Shown piece after piece: positions 1 through 8,700 of a stretch of DNA of 64,000 bases; within the stretch, counting starts at the first letter, position 1; each line of letters opens with the position of its first letter. Source of the DNA: Bacteroidota bacterium (lineage in GTDB: Bacteria > Bacteroidota > Bacteroidia > Bacteroidales > FEN-979); the NCBI GenBank assembly GCA_026391735.1, contig JAPLDL010000022.1, positions 186,001-250,000 of the forward strand. The letters are read 5' to 3'. Under the pieces are notes generated by a model, which made no database searches, was not told the origin of the DNA, and saw nothing but the letters and a program-made list of their open reading frames with translations. Made by a program: the position numbers and the translations under genes.

Positions 1-1036
1 TAGGATCGGGGAAGATGACATTATAGTATTGCCCCTGGGCTGAATGGTTGCTCATTTTCTGCCATGAAGCCCCGCGATCGGCGCTGCGGTAGAAACCCGA
101 AGCATCGGGAGTGGATTCGATGATGGCATAAATGATATCAGGGTTGATGGGGGAGATGGCAAGGCCTGTGCCGCCCATATCGCCCGACGGCAGTCCGCCG
201 CTCATCTTGTCCCAGGTTTCGCCAGCGTTCACCGATTTGTACAATGCGGTTTCGGGACCCCCGCCTATCTTGGTGAACACATGCCTGCGCCTTTGTTCCG
301 ACGAAGCATACATCACATCAGGGTTTCTTGGATCCATAATGATGTTGTTCACCCCCGTGTTTTCGCTTATCTCAAGGACTTTCTTCCAGGTCTTGCCGCC
401 ATCGGTGGTCTTGTACATACCACGGTCGCCCCCCGGCCCCCAAACCGAACCTTCGGCAGCCACGAATACCACGTCGGAATTCCTGGGGTCAATGGCGATC
501 TTGCCGATCTGTCTTGAATCCTTCAAACCCATTAATTTCCAACTTTTACCTCCGTCGAGGCTTTTATAAACCCCGTTGCCGTAACCCAGCGAACGCTGGT
601 GGTTGTGTTCGCCGGTACCAAGCCAGAGAACATTGGTGTTGTTGGGATCATAGATTATACAACCCATGGAATATGCGCCGTTATTATCAAAAACCGATTC
701 AAAGGTAGTGCCGTTGTTCACCGTTTTCCACAAATGGCCTGATGCCACTGCAACAAACCATTCGCTGTGGTTCTTGGGGTTGATGGCAAAATCGGCTATG
801 CGCCCCGAAGTGAATGCCGGCCCTATACTCCTCCATTTCAAACCCGACACAAGGCCGGAATTGTACACGGTGTCTTCCTTCTTTTTGTCCTTGTCGGCTG
901 TCTTGTCTTTGCTTTTTTCCTTAACCGGTTTGGCGGATTTCTTTTCCGGTTTTAACTCCTGCGCAGGGGCTGAACTTAATAAGTACAGCACGATCAGAAC
1001 TGCGATCAGACTACTGATTAATGATTTTTTTCTCAT
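1..1036 (-). CDS. BNR/VPS10-like beta-propeller secreted protein (partial)
   Basis: Reads on the minus strand from ATG at 1036 and runs off the left edge; about 345 residues are visible. The N-terminus is a signal peptide (MRKKSLISSLIAVLIVLYLL, ending near SAPAQ), then a Lys/Asp/Glu-rich linker of about 30 residues. After that come repeats with the BNR/Asp-box pattern typical of sortilin/VPS10 and photosynthesis-stability-factor propellers: YKSLDGGKSWK, YKTTDGGKTWKK, YKSVNAGETWDK, YRSADRGASWQK, alternating with stretches such as AIDPRNSDVVFVAAEG. Such proteins are seven- to ten-bladed propellers in the periplasm or at the cell surface of Bacteroidota and often exceed 1000 aa. The ligand or enzymatic role cannot be told from this part. 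It lies downstream of mtnA, separated by a tandem repeat. Confidence 0.85.
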   Translation of the reverse strand, partial: MRKKSLISSLIAVLIVLYLLSSAPAQELKPEKKSAKPVKEKSKDKTADKDKKKEDTVYNSGLVSGLKWRSIGPAFTSGRIADFAINPKNHSEWFVAVASGHLWKTVNNGTTFESVFDNNGAYSMGCIIYDPNNTNVLWLGTGEHNHQRSLGYGNGVYKSLDGGKSWKLMGLKDSRQIGKIAIDPRNSDVVFVAAEGSVWGPGGDRGMYKTTDGGKTWKKVLEISENTGVNNIIMDPRNPDVMYASSEQRRRHVFTKIGGGPETALYKSVNAGETWDKMSGGLPSGDMGGTGLAISPINPDIIYAIIESTPDASGFYRSADRGASWQKMSNHSAQGQYYNVIFPDP

Positions 1037-1068
1037 AGCGTATGTATTAATTGTTTCTTCATCCCATT

Positions 1069-1166
1069 ATCCAGCTATCCAGTAATCCAGCTATCCAGCT
1101 ATCCAGTCATCCAGCTATCCAGCTTTCCAGTCATCCAGCTATCCAGTCATCCAGCTATCCAGCTAT
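1069..1166. repeat. 8-bp-period tandem repeat (ATCCAGCT/ATCCAGTC family)
   Basis: About twelve units of ATCCAGCT, ATCCAGTC or ATCCAGTA in tandem with no spacers. The array fills the gap between the BNR protein start and mtnA and extends into mtnA, supplying its last three codons (Ile-Ala-Gly) and its TAG stop. The same family recurs at 27949-28083 and, in variant form, at 30523-30633 and 31566-31676. Confidence 0.9.
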
Positions 1167-2240
1167 CTTAAAAATCTCTTCCCTCCTCGCGCGAATGATC
1201 CCACGCTCAGTTATTATCCCCGTAATCAACTCCGCGGGAGTCACATCAAACGCCGGGTTAAGCGCTCCGGATCCCGGTGAGGCAAGTCGGATCTTCCGTA
1301 TGATTCCTTCATCGTCAGGACCTTCGGCATAAAGCACCTCGTCCTGGCTGCGTTCTTCTATTGTTATGTCCTTACCACTGCTGCAATTGATATCTACTGT
1401 GGATAGCGGAGCGGCTATATAAAAAGGGATTCCAAGGGCTTTTGCGGCCAATGCTTTCTCAAAAGTGCCGATCTTGTTGGCGGTATCACCGTTCGCGGCT
1501 ATCCGGTCGGCGCCGGTGATCATAATATCAATTTTTCCCTGTGACATCAGCCAGGCCCCTGCGTTGTCTGGAATGATGGTATGGGGGATGCCCTGCTGCC
1601 CGAGTTCCCATGCGGTGAGCCTGGCGCCCTGGCTCCTTGGGCGGGTCTCATCCGCATACACAAAAACATGTTTGCCTTCGGCATATGCATGGTATACGGG
1701 TGAGAGAGCAGTGCCGTAATCCACAAAAGCGAGCCAGCCGGCATTGCAATGGGTCTCAATCCTGAACCCGTCTTTGATCAGGCTGTTCCCGTATTCCCCG
1801 ATCTTCCTGCAATCCTCAGCATCTTTATCAGCTATGGCAAGGGCTTCGGCAACAGCAGTATCCGCAGAGATCATACCTGCAGCAAAGACTTTCTCAACAG
1901 CATAAAACAGGTTCCTGGCAGTGGGGCGGGTAGACTCGATCGTGACTCGTGAACGGTGAATGGTGCCTGGTGCCTGGTTCCTGGTTCCTGGTTCCTGGTT
2001 CCTGGTGCCCAGTGCCTGGGTAACTGCCGACTCCAGAAACGCCTGGGCCATGGCAAAACCGGCAAGGGCTCCTATAGCTCCTGCCCCGCGAACCTGCATG
2101 CTCGTGATTGCATGGCAAGACTGCATGAAAGTTTCTGACCGCTGTATCCGGAATTCAAAGGGGAGAAGGTTCTGTTCAATGAAAAAAACGGAAGAATCTT
2201 CCATCCAGACCGTCCTGTAATGTGTTTCCCCTACCTTCAC
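1155..2240 (-). CDS. mtnA: S-methyl-5-thioribose-1-phosphate isomerase
   Basis: Cytosolic enzyme of the methionine salvage pathway that isomerises 5-methylthioribose-1-phosphate to the ribulose form. Family hallmarks are present: GAGAIGALAGFAMA in the N-terminal half, ETHCNAGWLA with the catalytic Cys, ETRPRSQGARLTAWEL, and the Asp motif ITGADRIAANGDTANKIGT, followed by PFYIAAPLSTVD and the C-terminal NPAFDVTPAELITGIITERG. The length (361 aa) is close to the usual 340-360. Residues about 74-93 are an odd insert (GTRNQEPGTRNQAPGT) encoded by a 7-bp tandem repeat in the loop before the conserved RPTARNLFYAVEK. The last three residues and the stop are also repeat-derived. The gene is last in a minus-strand cluster, 2 bp after the stop of a lipoprotein gene. 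Confidence 0.93.
   Translation of the reverse strand: MKVGETHYRTVWMEDSSVFFIEQNLLPFEFRIQRSETFMQSCHAITSMQVRGAGAIGALAGFAMAQAFLESAVTQALGTRNQEPGTRNQAPGTIHRSRVTIESTRPTARNLFYAVEKVFAAGMISADTAVAEALAIADKDAEDCRKIGEYGNSLIKDGFRIETHCNAGWLAFVDYGTALSPVYHAYAEGKHVFVYADETRPRSQGARLTAWELGQQGIPHTIIPDNAGAWLMSQGKIDIMITGADRIAANGDTANKIGTFEKALAAKALGIPFYIAAPLSTVDINCSSGKDITIEERSQDEVLYAEGPDDEGIIRKIRLASPGSGALNPAFDVTPAELITGIITERGIIRARREEIFKIAG
1961..2020. repeat. 7-bp-period tandem repeat inside mtnA (GGTTCCT family)
   Basis: Tandem GGTGCCT/GGTTCCT units lie within the mtnA coding region, in frame, giving a Gly-Thr-Arg-Asn-Gln-Glu-Pro type repeat on the minus strand. The unit resembles the GGGAACGGGGAACA arrays at 34305-34342 and 42597-42752. 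Confidence 0.85.
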
Positions 2241-2242
2241 GT

Positions 2243-2665
2243 TTAATGGACGATTAGAAGGGTGTCTTTATTTATCCCGGGAAGAAGCCTGGCCACCCCC
2301 GATCCGAAATAGGTCTGGCCGCTGGTGATGGCATAGCAGTTGTAATAGATGATCCTGGGATACAATCTGCTGAAAACCGAAGTGCCTGAGGTATTTGTCG
2401 CAATTCTCCGCACCAGCATATTGGCATTGAGGCTGTCGCGGCTTAAAGCAAGGTTCACATATTGTCCGTAAAGTACAAGTCCCTGTGAATTCTGCACGTT
2501 GATTCGGAGCCTGACCGAATCGGCGCCGGTATCCTCCCAAACCGGAAGAGGTGCGGTATCGGTGCTGTGTTTGGTACATGCCAGGATGAACAAACAGCTC
2601 AGCATTACTCCTGAAACCATAAAACGGATAACGGGCCACATTCTTATATAAACCTTATCTTCCAT
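2243..2665 (-). CDS. Putative lipoprotein, unknown function
   Basis: A 140-aa protein with an N-terminal hydrophobic segment ending in a lipobox (LFILAC, Cys near residue 30), so probably an outer-membrane-anchored lipoprotein. A second in-frame Met at residue 9 (MWPVIRFMVSG) would give a more standard signal peptide, so the start is uncertain. The mature part looks like a small beta-sandwich (DSVRLRINVQNSQGLVLYGQYVNLAL, then a C-terminal strand set ending KDTLLIVH). I do not recognise the family. It sits between an outer-membrane barrel gene (15 bp upstream) and mtnA (2 bp downstream), so it is likely co-transcribed with both. The link with methionine salvage is probably incidental. Confidence 0.7.
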   Translation of the reverse strand: MEDKVYIRMWPVIRFMVSGVMLSCLFILACTKHSTDTAPLPVWEDTGADSVRLRINVQNSQGLVLYGQYVNLALSRDSLNANMLVRRIATNTSGTSVFSRLYPRIIYYNCYAITSGQTYFGSGVARLLPGINKDTLLIVH

Positions 2666-2680
2666 AGACTTGCATTTGAC

Positions 2681-3301
2681 TTACAGGATCTTAAAACCAA
2701 GACTGAATTGAAACACATTATTTTTACTGCTGAAGTCCCAGGTTTGCAAACCACTTTGAACGCTTGAGATCACTTCATTAAGTCCTCCCAGGTAACGCAG
2801 GTCGATGGTGAAAAACCAAAGGTCGACTCCCAGCCCGGCCTGGATGTACCAGTTCACCGGATTAATGCTGCTGCCGGTAATGGGGCCGGGAACCAGGTCG
2901 TTCAGGTCCTTGACCTGGCGGTTGGTGACAAACGACACTTCAGGGCCCAGGTTTACTCTGAAATTTATTTTTTCGCCGTTGATGATCTTGAACCCGAGGA
3001 GAACCGGAATGTCGATGGACCCTATAGTTACTTTCTGGTTCCAGGAGCGGGTGTTGGTAGGATCGTTAAGGATATACTCTGCGCCCTGCAGACTGTAATA
3101 CAGCTCGGGCTGCACATAGAATCGTTTACCGGCACGAAGAAATATTCCCAGCTGCATTCCCGATTTAAACTGGGAACTTACCGAGTCAATGTTCGCAGTA
3201 AGCTTATTCGCGTTATACCCGGCTTTGATACCCAGTTTGAGACCGGCAAATGTCATGGCTGAGATCAGCAGGAAAAGAGTCATAAGGGTAAACCTTCGCA
3301 T
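2681..3301 (-). CDS. Outer-membrane beta-barrel protein (PorT-like family)
   Basis: A 206-aa protein with signal peptide (MRRFTLMTLFLLISAMTFAG) followed by alternating amphipathic strands of the small Bacteroidota outer-membrane beta-barrel type: GIKAGYNANKL, GMQLGIFLRAGKRFYVQPELYYSLQG, IDIPVLLGFKIIN, FRVNLGPEVSFVTN, WYIQAGLGVDLWFFTIDLRY, and a terminal strand NVFQFSLGFKIL ending near an aromatic/hydrophobic residue. This pattern fits PorT/OmpW-like porin-related proteins. A specific role (for example in T9SS) cannot be assigned. First gene of the putative cluster leading to the lipoprotein and mtnA. Confidence 0.8.
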   Translation of the reverse strand: MRRFTLMTLFLLISAMTFAGLKLGIKAGYNANKLTANIDSVSSQFKSGMQLGIFLRAGKRFYVQPELYYSLQGAEYILNDPTNTRSWNQKVTIGSIDIPVLLGFKIINGEKINFRVNLGPEVSFVTNRQVKDLNDLVPGPITGSSINPVNWYIQAGLGVDLWFFTIDLRYLGGLNEVISSVQSGLQTWDFSSKNNVFQFSLGFKIL

Positions 3302-3365
3302 CCTTCCTTAAGGATTAAAAACAGCGATAAATATACAATAATTTCTTTCCGGAACAGAACCGGTG

Positions 3366-4637
3366 TTAATTAATCATTGTAAATCCGCAGTATGGTTTTA
3401 GGATGTCGGGTATCCTGATCCCGTTTGGGGTCTGGTTGATCTCAAGAAATGCGGCAACGATGCGGGGCAGGGCGAGGGCGCTGCCGTTAAGGGTATGCGC
3501 CAGTTGCATCTTTCCTGTCTCGTCTTTATAGCGTAATTTCAGCCGGTTTGACTGGAATGCCTCAAAGTTTGACACTGAGCTTACTTCAAGCCAGCGTTTT
3601 TGTCCGGCCGACCACACTTCAAAATCATAGGTGAGGGCTGAGGTGAAACTCATATCCCCACCGCAAAGTTTCACAATACGGAACGGCAACTCCAGTTTCC
3701 TCAGCAGGGAAGCAACGTATTCGCGCATCTCCTCCAGGGCCTGGTATGATTTTTCGGGAAGGGTGATCTGTACGATCTCCACTTTATCGAATTGGTGCAG
3801 GCGGTTAAGCCCTCTTACTTCTTTTCCCCAGGAGCCTGCTTCACGGCGGAAACAGGCTGAGTAAGCGACGTTTTTAACCGGAATATCCTGGAGCTTCAGG
3901 ATAGTGTCCCGGTATATATTTGTCACCGGGACTTCGGCGGTGGGAATCAGGTAAAGATCATCCGTTACGTCATGGTACATCTGGCCGTCCTTGTCGGGCA
4001 GCTGTCCGGTTGCAAAAGCTGAAGCAGCATTGACCATATAGGGAGGCTGAACCTCGAAATACCCTGCAGCGAGAGCCTGGTCCAGGAAGAAGTTCACCAG
4101 TGCACGCTGTAACCTGGCTCCTTTCCCTTTATATACCGGGAATCCCGAGCCGGTGATCTTGGTTCCCGTTGCAAAATCGATGATATCGTATTTTGTAATA
4201 AGATCCCAATGGGGGAGGTATTCGCCTTGAGCCGGGATTAAAGCATCTTCCTTCAACACAATTTCATTATCTTCTGCCGTTCTGCCCGGGGGAACTGAAA
4301 TATGGGGCAGGTTGGGTATGCGCACAAGCAGTTCGTCAAGTTCTTTGCTTACCTGAACAAGCTTTTCGTCGAGTTCTTTTATAGTGAGTTTAAGCCCGGC
4401 CGTTGTTTTCTTCATTGCATCGGCTTCATGAGCTTTGCCCTGTTTAAACATGATGCCGATCTCTTTTGCCAGTATGTTGCTTTGGGCCTGCATATCATCC
4501 TGGGCTTTTTTGGTTTCCCTGCGGATGTCGTCGAGTCTCAGAATATCGCTGATTGACTGCACTCCATCGAAGTTCTTCAGCTTAAGCCGTTCAATGACTT
4601 CGGATGTCTTTTCCCTGATAAAAGATAGTTGTAACAT
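3366..4637 (-). CDS. serS: Seryl-tRNA synthetase
   Basis: Charges tRNA-Ser with serine. The 423-aa protein has the N-terminal antiparallel coiled-coil arm (about residues 30-110, rich in Lys/Glu/Leu, e.g. AKEIGIMFKQGKAHEADAMK) that binds the long variable arm of tRNA-Ser. The class II catalytic core follows: motif 2 in ACFRREAGSWGKEVRGLNRLHQFDKVE and motif 3 in TLNGSALALPRIVAAFLE. Length and domain order are normal. ATG at 4637 is preceded by a TACCTTTG promoter word at 4663-4656 on the minus strand, so it is probably transcribed on its own with a short leader. Confidence 0.97.
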   Translation of the reverse strand: MLQLSFIREKTSEVIERLKLKNFDGVQSISDILRLDDIRRETKKAQDDMQAQSNILAKEIGIMFKQGKAHEADAMKKTTAGLKLTIKELDEKLVQVSKELDELLVRIPNLPHISVPPGRTAEDNEIVLKEDALIPAQGEYLPHWDLITKYDIIDFATGTKITGSGFPVYKGKGARLQRALVNFFLDQALAAGYFEVQPPYMVNAASAFATGQLPDKDGQMYHDVTDDLYLIPTAEVPVTNIYRDTILKLQDIPVKNVAYSACFRREAGSWGKEVRGLNRLHQFDKVEIVQITLPEKSYQALEEMREYVASLLRKLELPFRIVKLCGGDMSFTSALTYDFEVWSAGQKRWLEVSSVSNFEAFQSNRLKLRYKDETGKMQLAHTLNGSALALPRIVAAFLEINQTPNGIRIPDILKPYCGFTMIN

Positions 4638-4655
4638 GGGGTTTTAGTTAAAGTA

Positions 4656-4663
4656 CAAAGGTA
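4656..4663 (-). promoter_or_regulatory. Bacteroidota -7 promoter element for serS
   Basis: Minus-strand TACCTTTG matches the TAnnTTTG consensus of the Bacteroidota primary sigma factor. It lies 18 bp upstream of the serS ATG. Confidence 0.65.
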
Positions 4664-4666
4664 AGA

Positions 4667-4720
4667 AAATCCGCCATCAGACATCTGATAGCAGATGGCG
4701 GATGGCGGATGGCAGATATC
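4667..4720. repeat. Short-period repeat (GCAGATGGCGGATG family)
   Basis: Tandem and partly inverted copies of CAGACATCTGAT, GCAGATGGC and GGATGGC fill the gap between the serS promoter and the rpmA terminator. The same family appears at 39873-39943, in rlmI at 41899-41936 and at 42797-42850. Confidence 0.8.
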
Positions 4721-4721
4721 A

Positions 4722-4758
4722 AAAAAAAGCTGTTCCTTTTTCGGGAACAGCTTTTTTT
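4722..4758 (-). terminator. Rho-independent terminator of rplU-rpmA
   Basis: 15-bp perfect stem (GGAACAGCTTTTTTT paired with AAAAAAAGCTGTTCC) with a 7-nt loop. On the minus strand it follows the rpmA stop by about 17 bp and ends in a T run. Confidence 0.9.
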
Positions 4759-4774
4759 CGTACGCGAAAAGGCT

Positions 4775-5044
4775 TTACTTCGTTTCTTCCGTCATAGGAA
4801 CGATGGAAACATAGGAACGATCCTGGCGTTTCCTCTTGAATTCAACCAGTCCGTCGGTAAGGGCAAATAACGTATGGTCTTTGCCAATGCCTACGTTTAG
4901 ACCGGGACTATGGACGGTACCACGCTGGCGTACGATGATTGCACCGGCTGAGGCGAACTGTCCGCCGTAAATTTTAACACCTAAGCGTTTGCTGTGGGAT
5001 TCACGCCCGTTGCTTGAACTTCCCGCACCTTTTTTATGTGCCAT
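4775..5044 (-). CDS. rpmA: 50S ribosomal protein L27
   Basis: 89-aa L27. It begins [21 protein letters not shown] with the conserved N-terminal tail that reaches the peptidyl-transferase centre, then [20 protein letters not shown] and [15 protein letters not shown]. Full length. It lies 32 bp downstream of rplU in the usual rplU-rpmA operon and is followed by a strong terminator. Confidence 0.98.
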   Translation of the reverse strand: MAHKKGAGSSSNGRESHSKRLGVKIYGGQFASAGAIIVRQRGTVHSPGLNVGIGKDHTLFALTDGLVEFKRKRQDRSYVSIVPMTEETK

Positions 5045-5076
5045 AATATATTGTTCTGATATTCTGTTACTGGATA

Positions 5077-5442
5077 TTATTCTTCGGCTTCAGCTTCGCC
5101 TTCTTTTGTTTTCTTTGCTTTTGCAGTGGTTTTTACACTGATATTCTCGATCAGAATTTTGCTGAAATCCTGACGGTGGCCGGTCTCTTTCTGATAGCCT
5201 TTACGTCTCTTTTTCTTGAAGACAATGACTTTGTCTCCCCTTACATGATCAATGATCTTTGCACTGACTTTGCTGCCTTCAACATGAGGTTTACCTATGT
5301 TGATCTTTCCTTTATCGTCAAGCAATAATACTTCATCGAATTCTACTTTGGAACCTGCTTCACATTCAAGCCGGTGCACGAAGATCTCATCTTTTTTTTC
5401 CACCAGAAATTGCTGGCCGGCTATTTCCACGATTGCGTACAT
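5077..5442 (-). CDS. rplU: 50S ribosomal protein L21
   Basis: 121-aa L21 beginning [20 protein letters not shown], with the family signature [27 protein letters not shown] that binds 23S rRNA. The C-terminus carries a short Lys/Ala/Glu tail ([14 protein letters not shown]), a common Bacteroidota extension. First gene of the rplU-rpmA operon; a -7 element lies 32 bp upstream. Confidence 0.97.
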   Translation of the reverse strand: MYAIVEIAGQQFLVEKKDEIFVHRLECEAGSKVEFDEVLLLDDKGKINIGKPHVEGSKVSAKIIDHVRGDKVIVFKKKRRKGYQKETGHRQDFSKILIENISVKTTAKAKKTKEGEAEAEE

Positions 5443-5473
5443 AATCTGCGTTTGATATTCAAATTTGGGAGTG

Positions 5474-5481
5474 CAAAGATA
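5474..5481 (-). promoter_or_regulatory. -7 promoter element for rplU-rpmA
   Basis: Minus-strand TATCTTTG matches TAnnTTTG, 32 bp upstream of the rplU ATG. Confidence 0.65.
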
Positions 5482-5653
5482 GGGTTTTTTCCTTTACGGC
5501 AAATTTTTTACTGATTTTTTTCTTCTTTTTATTATGACAGGCCTGAAAATAGATTAAATTTGAACTGATTAGTTAAAATTAACATTTGATCTCTTGCTTT
5601 TGTTAAAATTTGTTAATTTTATACCATTAACTTTAATGATAGGTGCTTTTCCT

Positions 5654-5661
5654 TAAATTTG
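5654..5661 (+). promoter_or_regulatory. Possible -7 promoter element for the first T9SS protein gene
   Basis: TAAATTTG matches TAnnTTTG, 84 bp upstream of the ATG at 5745. A second copy lies at 5555-5562. The rest of the 302-bp gap 5443-5744 is AT-rich and shows no other feature. Confidence 0.45.
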
Positions 5662-5744
5662 AAACCAGAAGTCTATTTGTTTACGCCAATTAGATTCATA
5701 AAACCAAATATAAATAGACCATAAATTAACCAAAACAAAATGTT

Positions 5745-8700
5745 ATGAGAAAATTATTACTATCATTGATTGTGCTTATCTGGTCATTGAACCTGATCGG
5801 GCAAAATCTGAGTGAAGGGTTTGAGGGTACTACATTCCCTCCGGCCGGATGGTCAGTGATTAACCTGGGGGATGCAAACGCCTGGGTGAGAACTACGAGT
5901 TACTATCACACCGGTACTGCTTGCGCCTATATTGTTTATGGCCCTACAGCACACAATGATTACCTGATCACCCCGAAACTTGCACCTACTGCAGGTAATT
6001 ACACACTGACTTTCTGGGCTGAGAATTACAGCTCCTCCTGGCCCGAACAGTTCAATGTCTTATTATCGACAACAGGGAACGCAGCGGCCAACTTCACGGT
6101 CACTCTTGCTTCAGGTATAACACCACCTGCTACATGGACCCAATACAGTTATAATTTATCCGCATATGTAGGGCAGAATATATACATTGCAATTCAAGCT
6201 ATTTCCACCGATCAATTTTATCTGATGGTGGATGATTTTGCAGGTCCTCCATTGGGTGGGGTAACGGATCCGACTTCTTTTACTGCAACAGCTGTCAGCA
6301 GTACCCAGATAAACCTGGGATGGGCTCTGAATGCCAACAGCAATCCTGTAATGCTGGCGTATAACACAACCAATACATTCGGCACACCTGTTGACGGTAC
6401 TACCTACGGCACGAGCACTACCCTTCCGGGAGGAAACGGCACGGTATTGTATAACGGATCAGGCCTCTTTTACAACCAGGTCGGCCTTAATCCCAATACC
6501 ACATATTATTACAAGATTTGGTCCAAGAACGGGTCAAATGCTTATTCAAGCGGATTGGCAACAAGCGGCACAACGGCAGCAAGCGTGCCTTTCTTTGAGG
6601 GCTTTGAAACAGGCAATGTCGATCAGGCTGCAATTGCCAAATGGTCGCAACAAACGGTCTCAGGATCCTATGTATGGACGGCAAACTCCAGTCTGACGAC
6701 TTACAACCGCACACCCCGGACCGGTGCCTTTGATGCATACTTGCATTACAGTGCGGAGGAATGGATGTTCATGCCCATTGAATTTGTCGGAGGTACTCAA
6801 TACGATTTCAGTATGTATGCCCGCCAGGATATGTCCACCGCATCCTATGCCAATATGGTCGTTAGTTATGGTACGGCAGCAAATGCCGCATCCATGACAA
6901 ATTCAATTGTACCTCAAACCGGAATCATAAACGGAAATTACCAACAGCTTGCAGGTTCCTTCACGCCCGCAACAAGCGGGGTCTATTACCTGGGGATCAA
7001 AGGCTATATGAGTGGAACTCCGTGGTATATCTCTATTGATGATATTTCGGTTAACTTTCACCCTTTGGCTCCTGCAGTTACAACCAATGCAGCCACCAGT
7101 ATCCTTTCCAATGGAGCCCAGCTTAATGCAACTGTCAGTGCAAATTATGCTTCCACTACGGTTACATTTGAATATGGGACCATGACAGGCCCACCATTTA
7201 GTAATACGGTAACCGTTGCGGCTCCCGTTACTACTCAGAATGCTGCTGTGAATTTTGTAATCAGCGGGCTTGCCCCGTATACAACATATTACTTCAGAGC
7301 AGTTGGGCAAAACTCTTTAGGCACAATATATGGGACGGTACTTTCATTCACTACTGCTCCCGTTCCACCTTCAGTTACGACACAGCTCGCCACTATTGTA
7401 GGGGCCACTTTTGCGACACTGAACGGCTCTGCCATTGCCTTTAATGCAAATACTACGGTATCTTTCGAATATGGTACCACTACTCAATACCTTGGAGGAC
7501 CTGTTGTTGCAGTCCCTCCGTCTGTTACAGGCAATGCCTCCAGCAACTTCAGCGCCACCATCACAGGCCTTACAATTAATACAACGTATCATTACAGGGC
7601 CAAGGGTGTCAGTGTTGGAGGAACCACATACGGAACCGACCAGAGCTTCTATACAACCTGTGTTGTTCCACCGGTCCCCGGAGCGATTACCGGACCGTCC
7701 GGCGTTTGCAAAACAGGGACAGGATATATTTATTCCGTATCCCAGGTACCTTATGGCTTTGTTTATAACTGGACTTTCCCTACAGGCTTTACCATCACAT
7801 CATACCCACATTCAAATTCGGTAACGGTCGATGTGTCCAATACTGCAGTTTCAGGCACTGTTTCTGTCATTGCTGTCAGCGACTGCGGAGCGCCCAGTAC
7901 GGCTTCAACCAAAGCGGTCACCGTTAACAATCTGCCGGTTCCGACAGTAAGCGGGAACACACCGGTATGCCAGTATGTGAATACCAACTATAACACAGAA
8001 GCTGGACAGTCAGCCTATACATGGTCTGCACTGCCCGATGGTACGGTTACTCCTACTTCAAATCCGGAAGTGGTCAGCATCAACTGGGCTACCCCGGGCT
8101 CTAAAACCGTCCAGGTAATTTATACCAATCCGGCTACAGGTTGTACAGCAGCCGCACCAGGTGGAACAAAGGGTGTAAGTGTAACCACCGCTCCTGTTCC
8201 CACCATCACCGGAACGAACACTATGTGTATGAATTCAGGGTTCTATGATTATCTTACCGAACCCGGAAAAACAGGATATACCTGGAATGTATCCCCGGGC
8301 GGTTCGATCACTGCCGGACAGGGTACCTATGATTGCCAGGTAGTCTGGAATGCCCCTGGTCCTCAATGGGTTTCTGTCAACTATAACGGAACAGGCGGTT
8401 GTGCAGCTCAAACGGCAACGGTCTTCAATGTCAGCGTAAATGGTATGCCAGGCAATGCAGGAAGCATTTCCGGTCCTTCCACAGTATGCTTCGGATCAAC
8501 AGGCAATGTATATTCTGTTGGCGCTATTTCCAATGCAGCATATTATGTATGGACACTCCCGGCCGGTGCAACTATTGTTTCAGGAATAGGGACGAACACA
8601 ATCACGGTTAACTACTCACCCACTGCTGTTTCCGGCAATATCACAGTATACGGTAACAGCCTTTGCGGTAACGGTGGAACATCACCTGTATTCCCTGTCA

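Noticed and set aside
1069-1166. CRISPR array
   Set aside because: The unit is 8 bp with no spacers, and no cas genes are near. The same applies to the arrays at 27949-28083 and 42597-42886.
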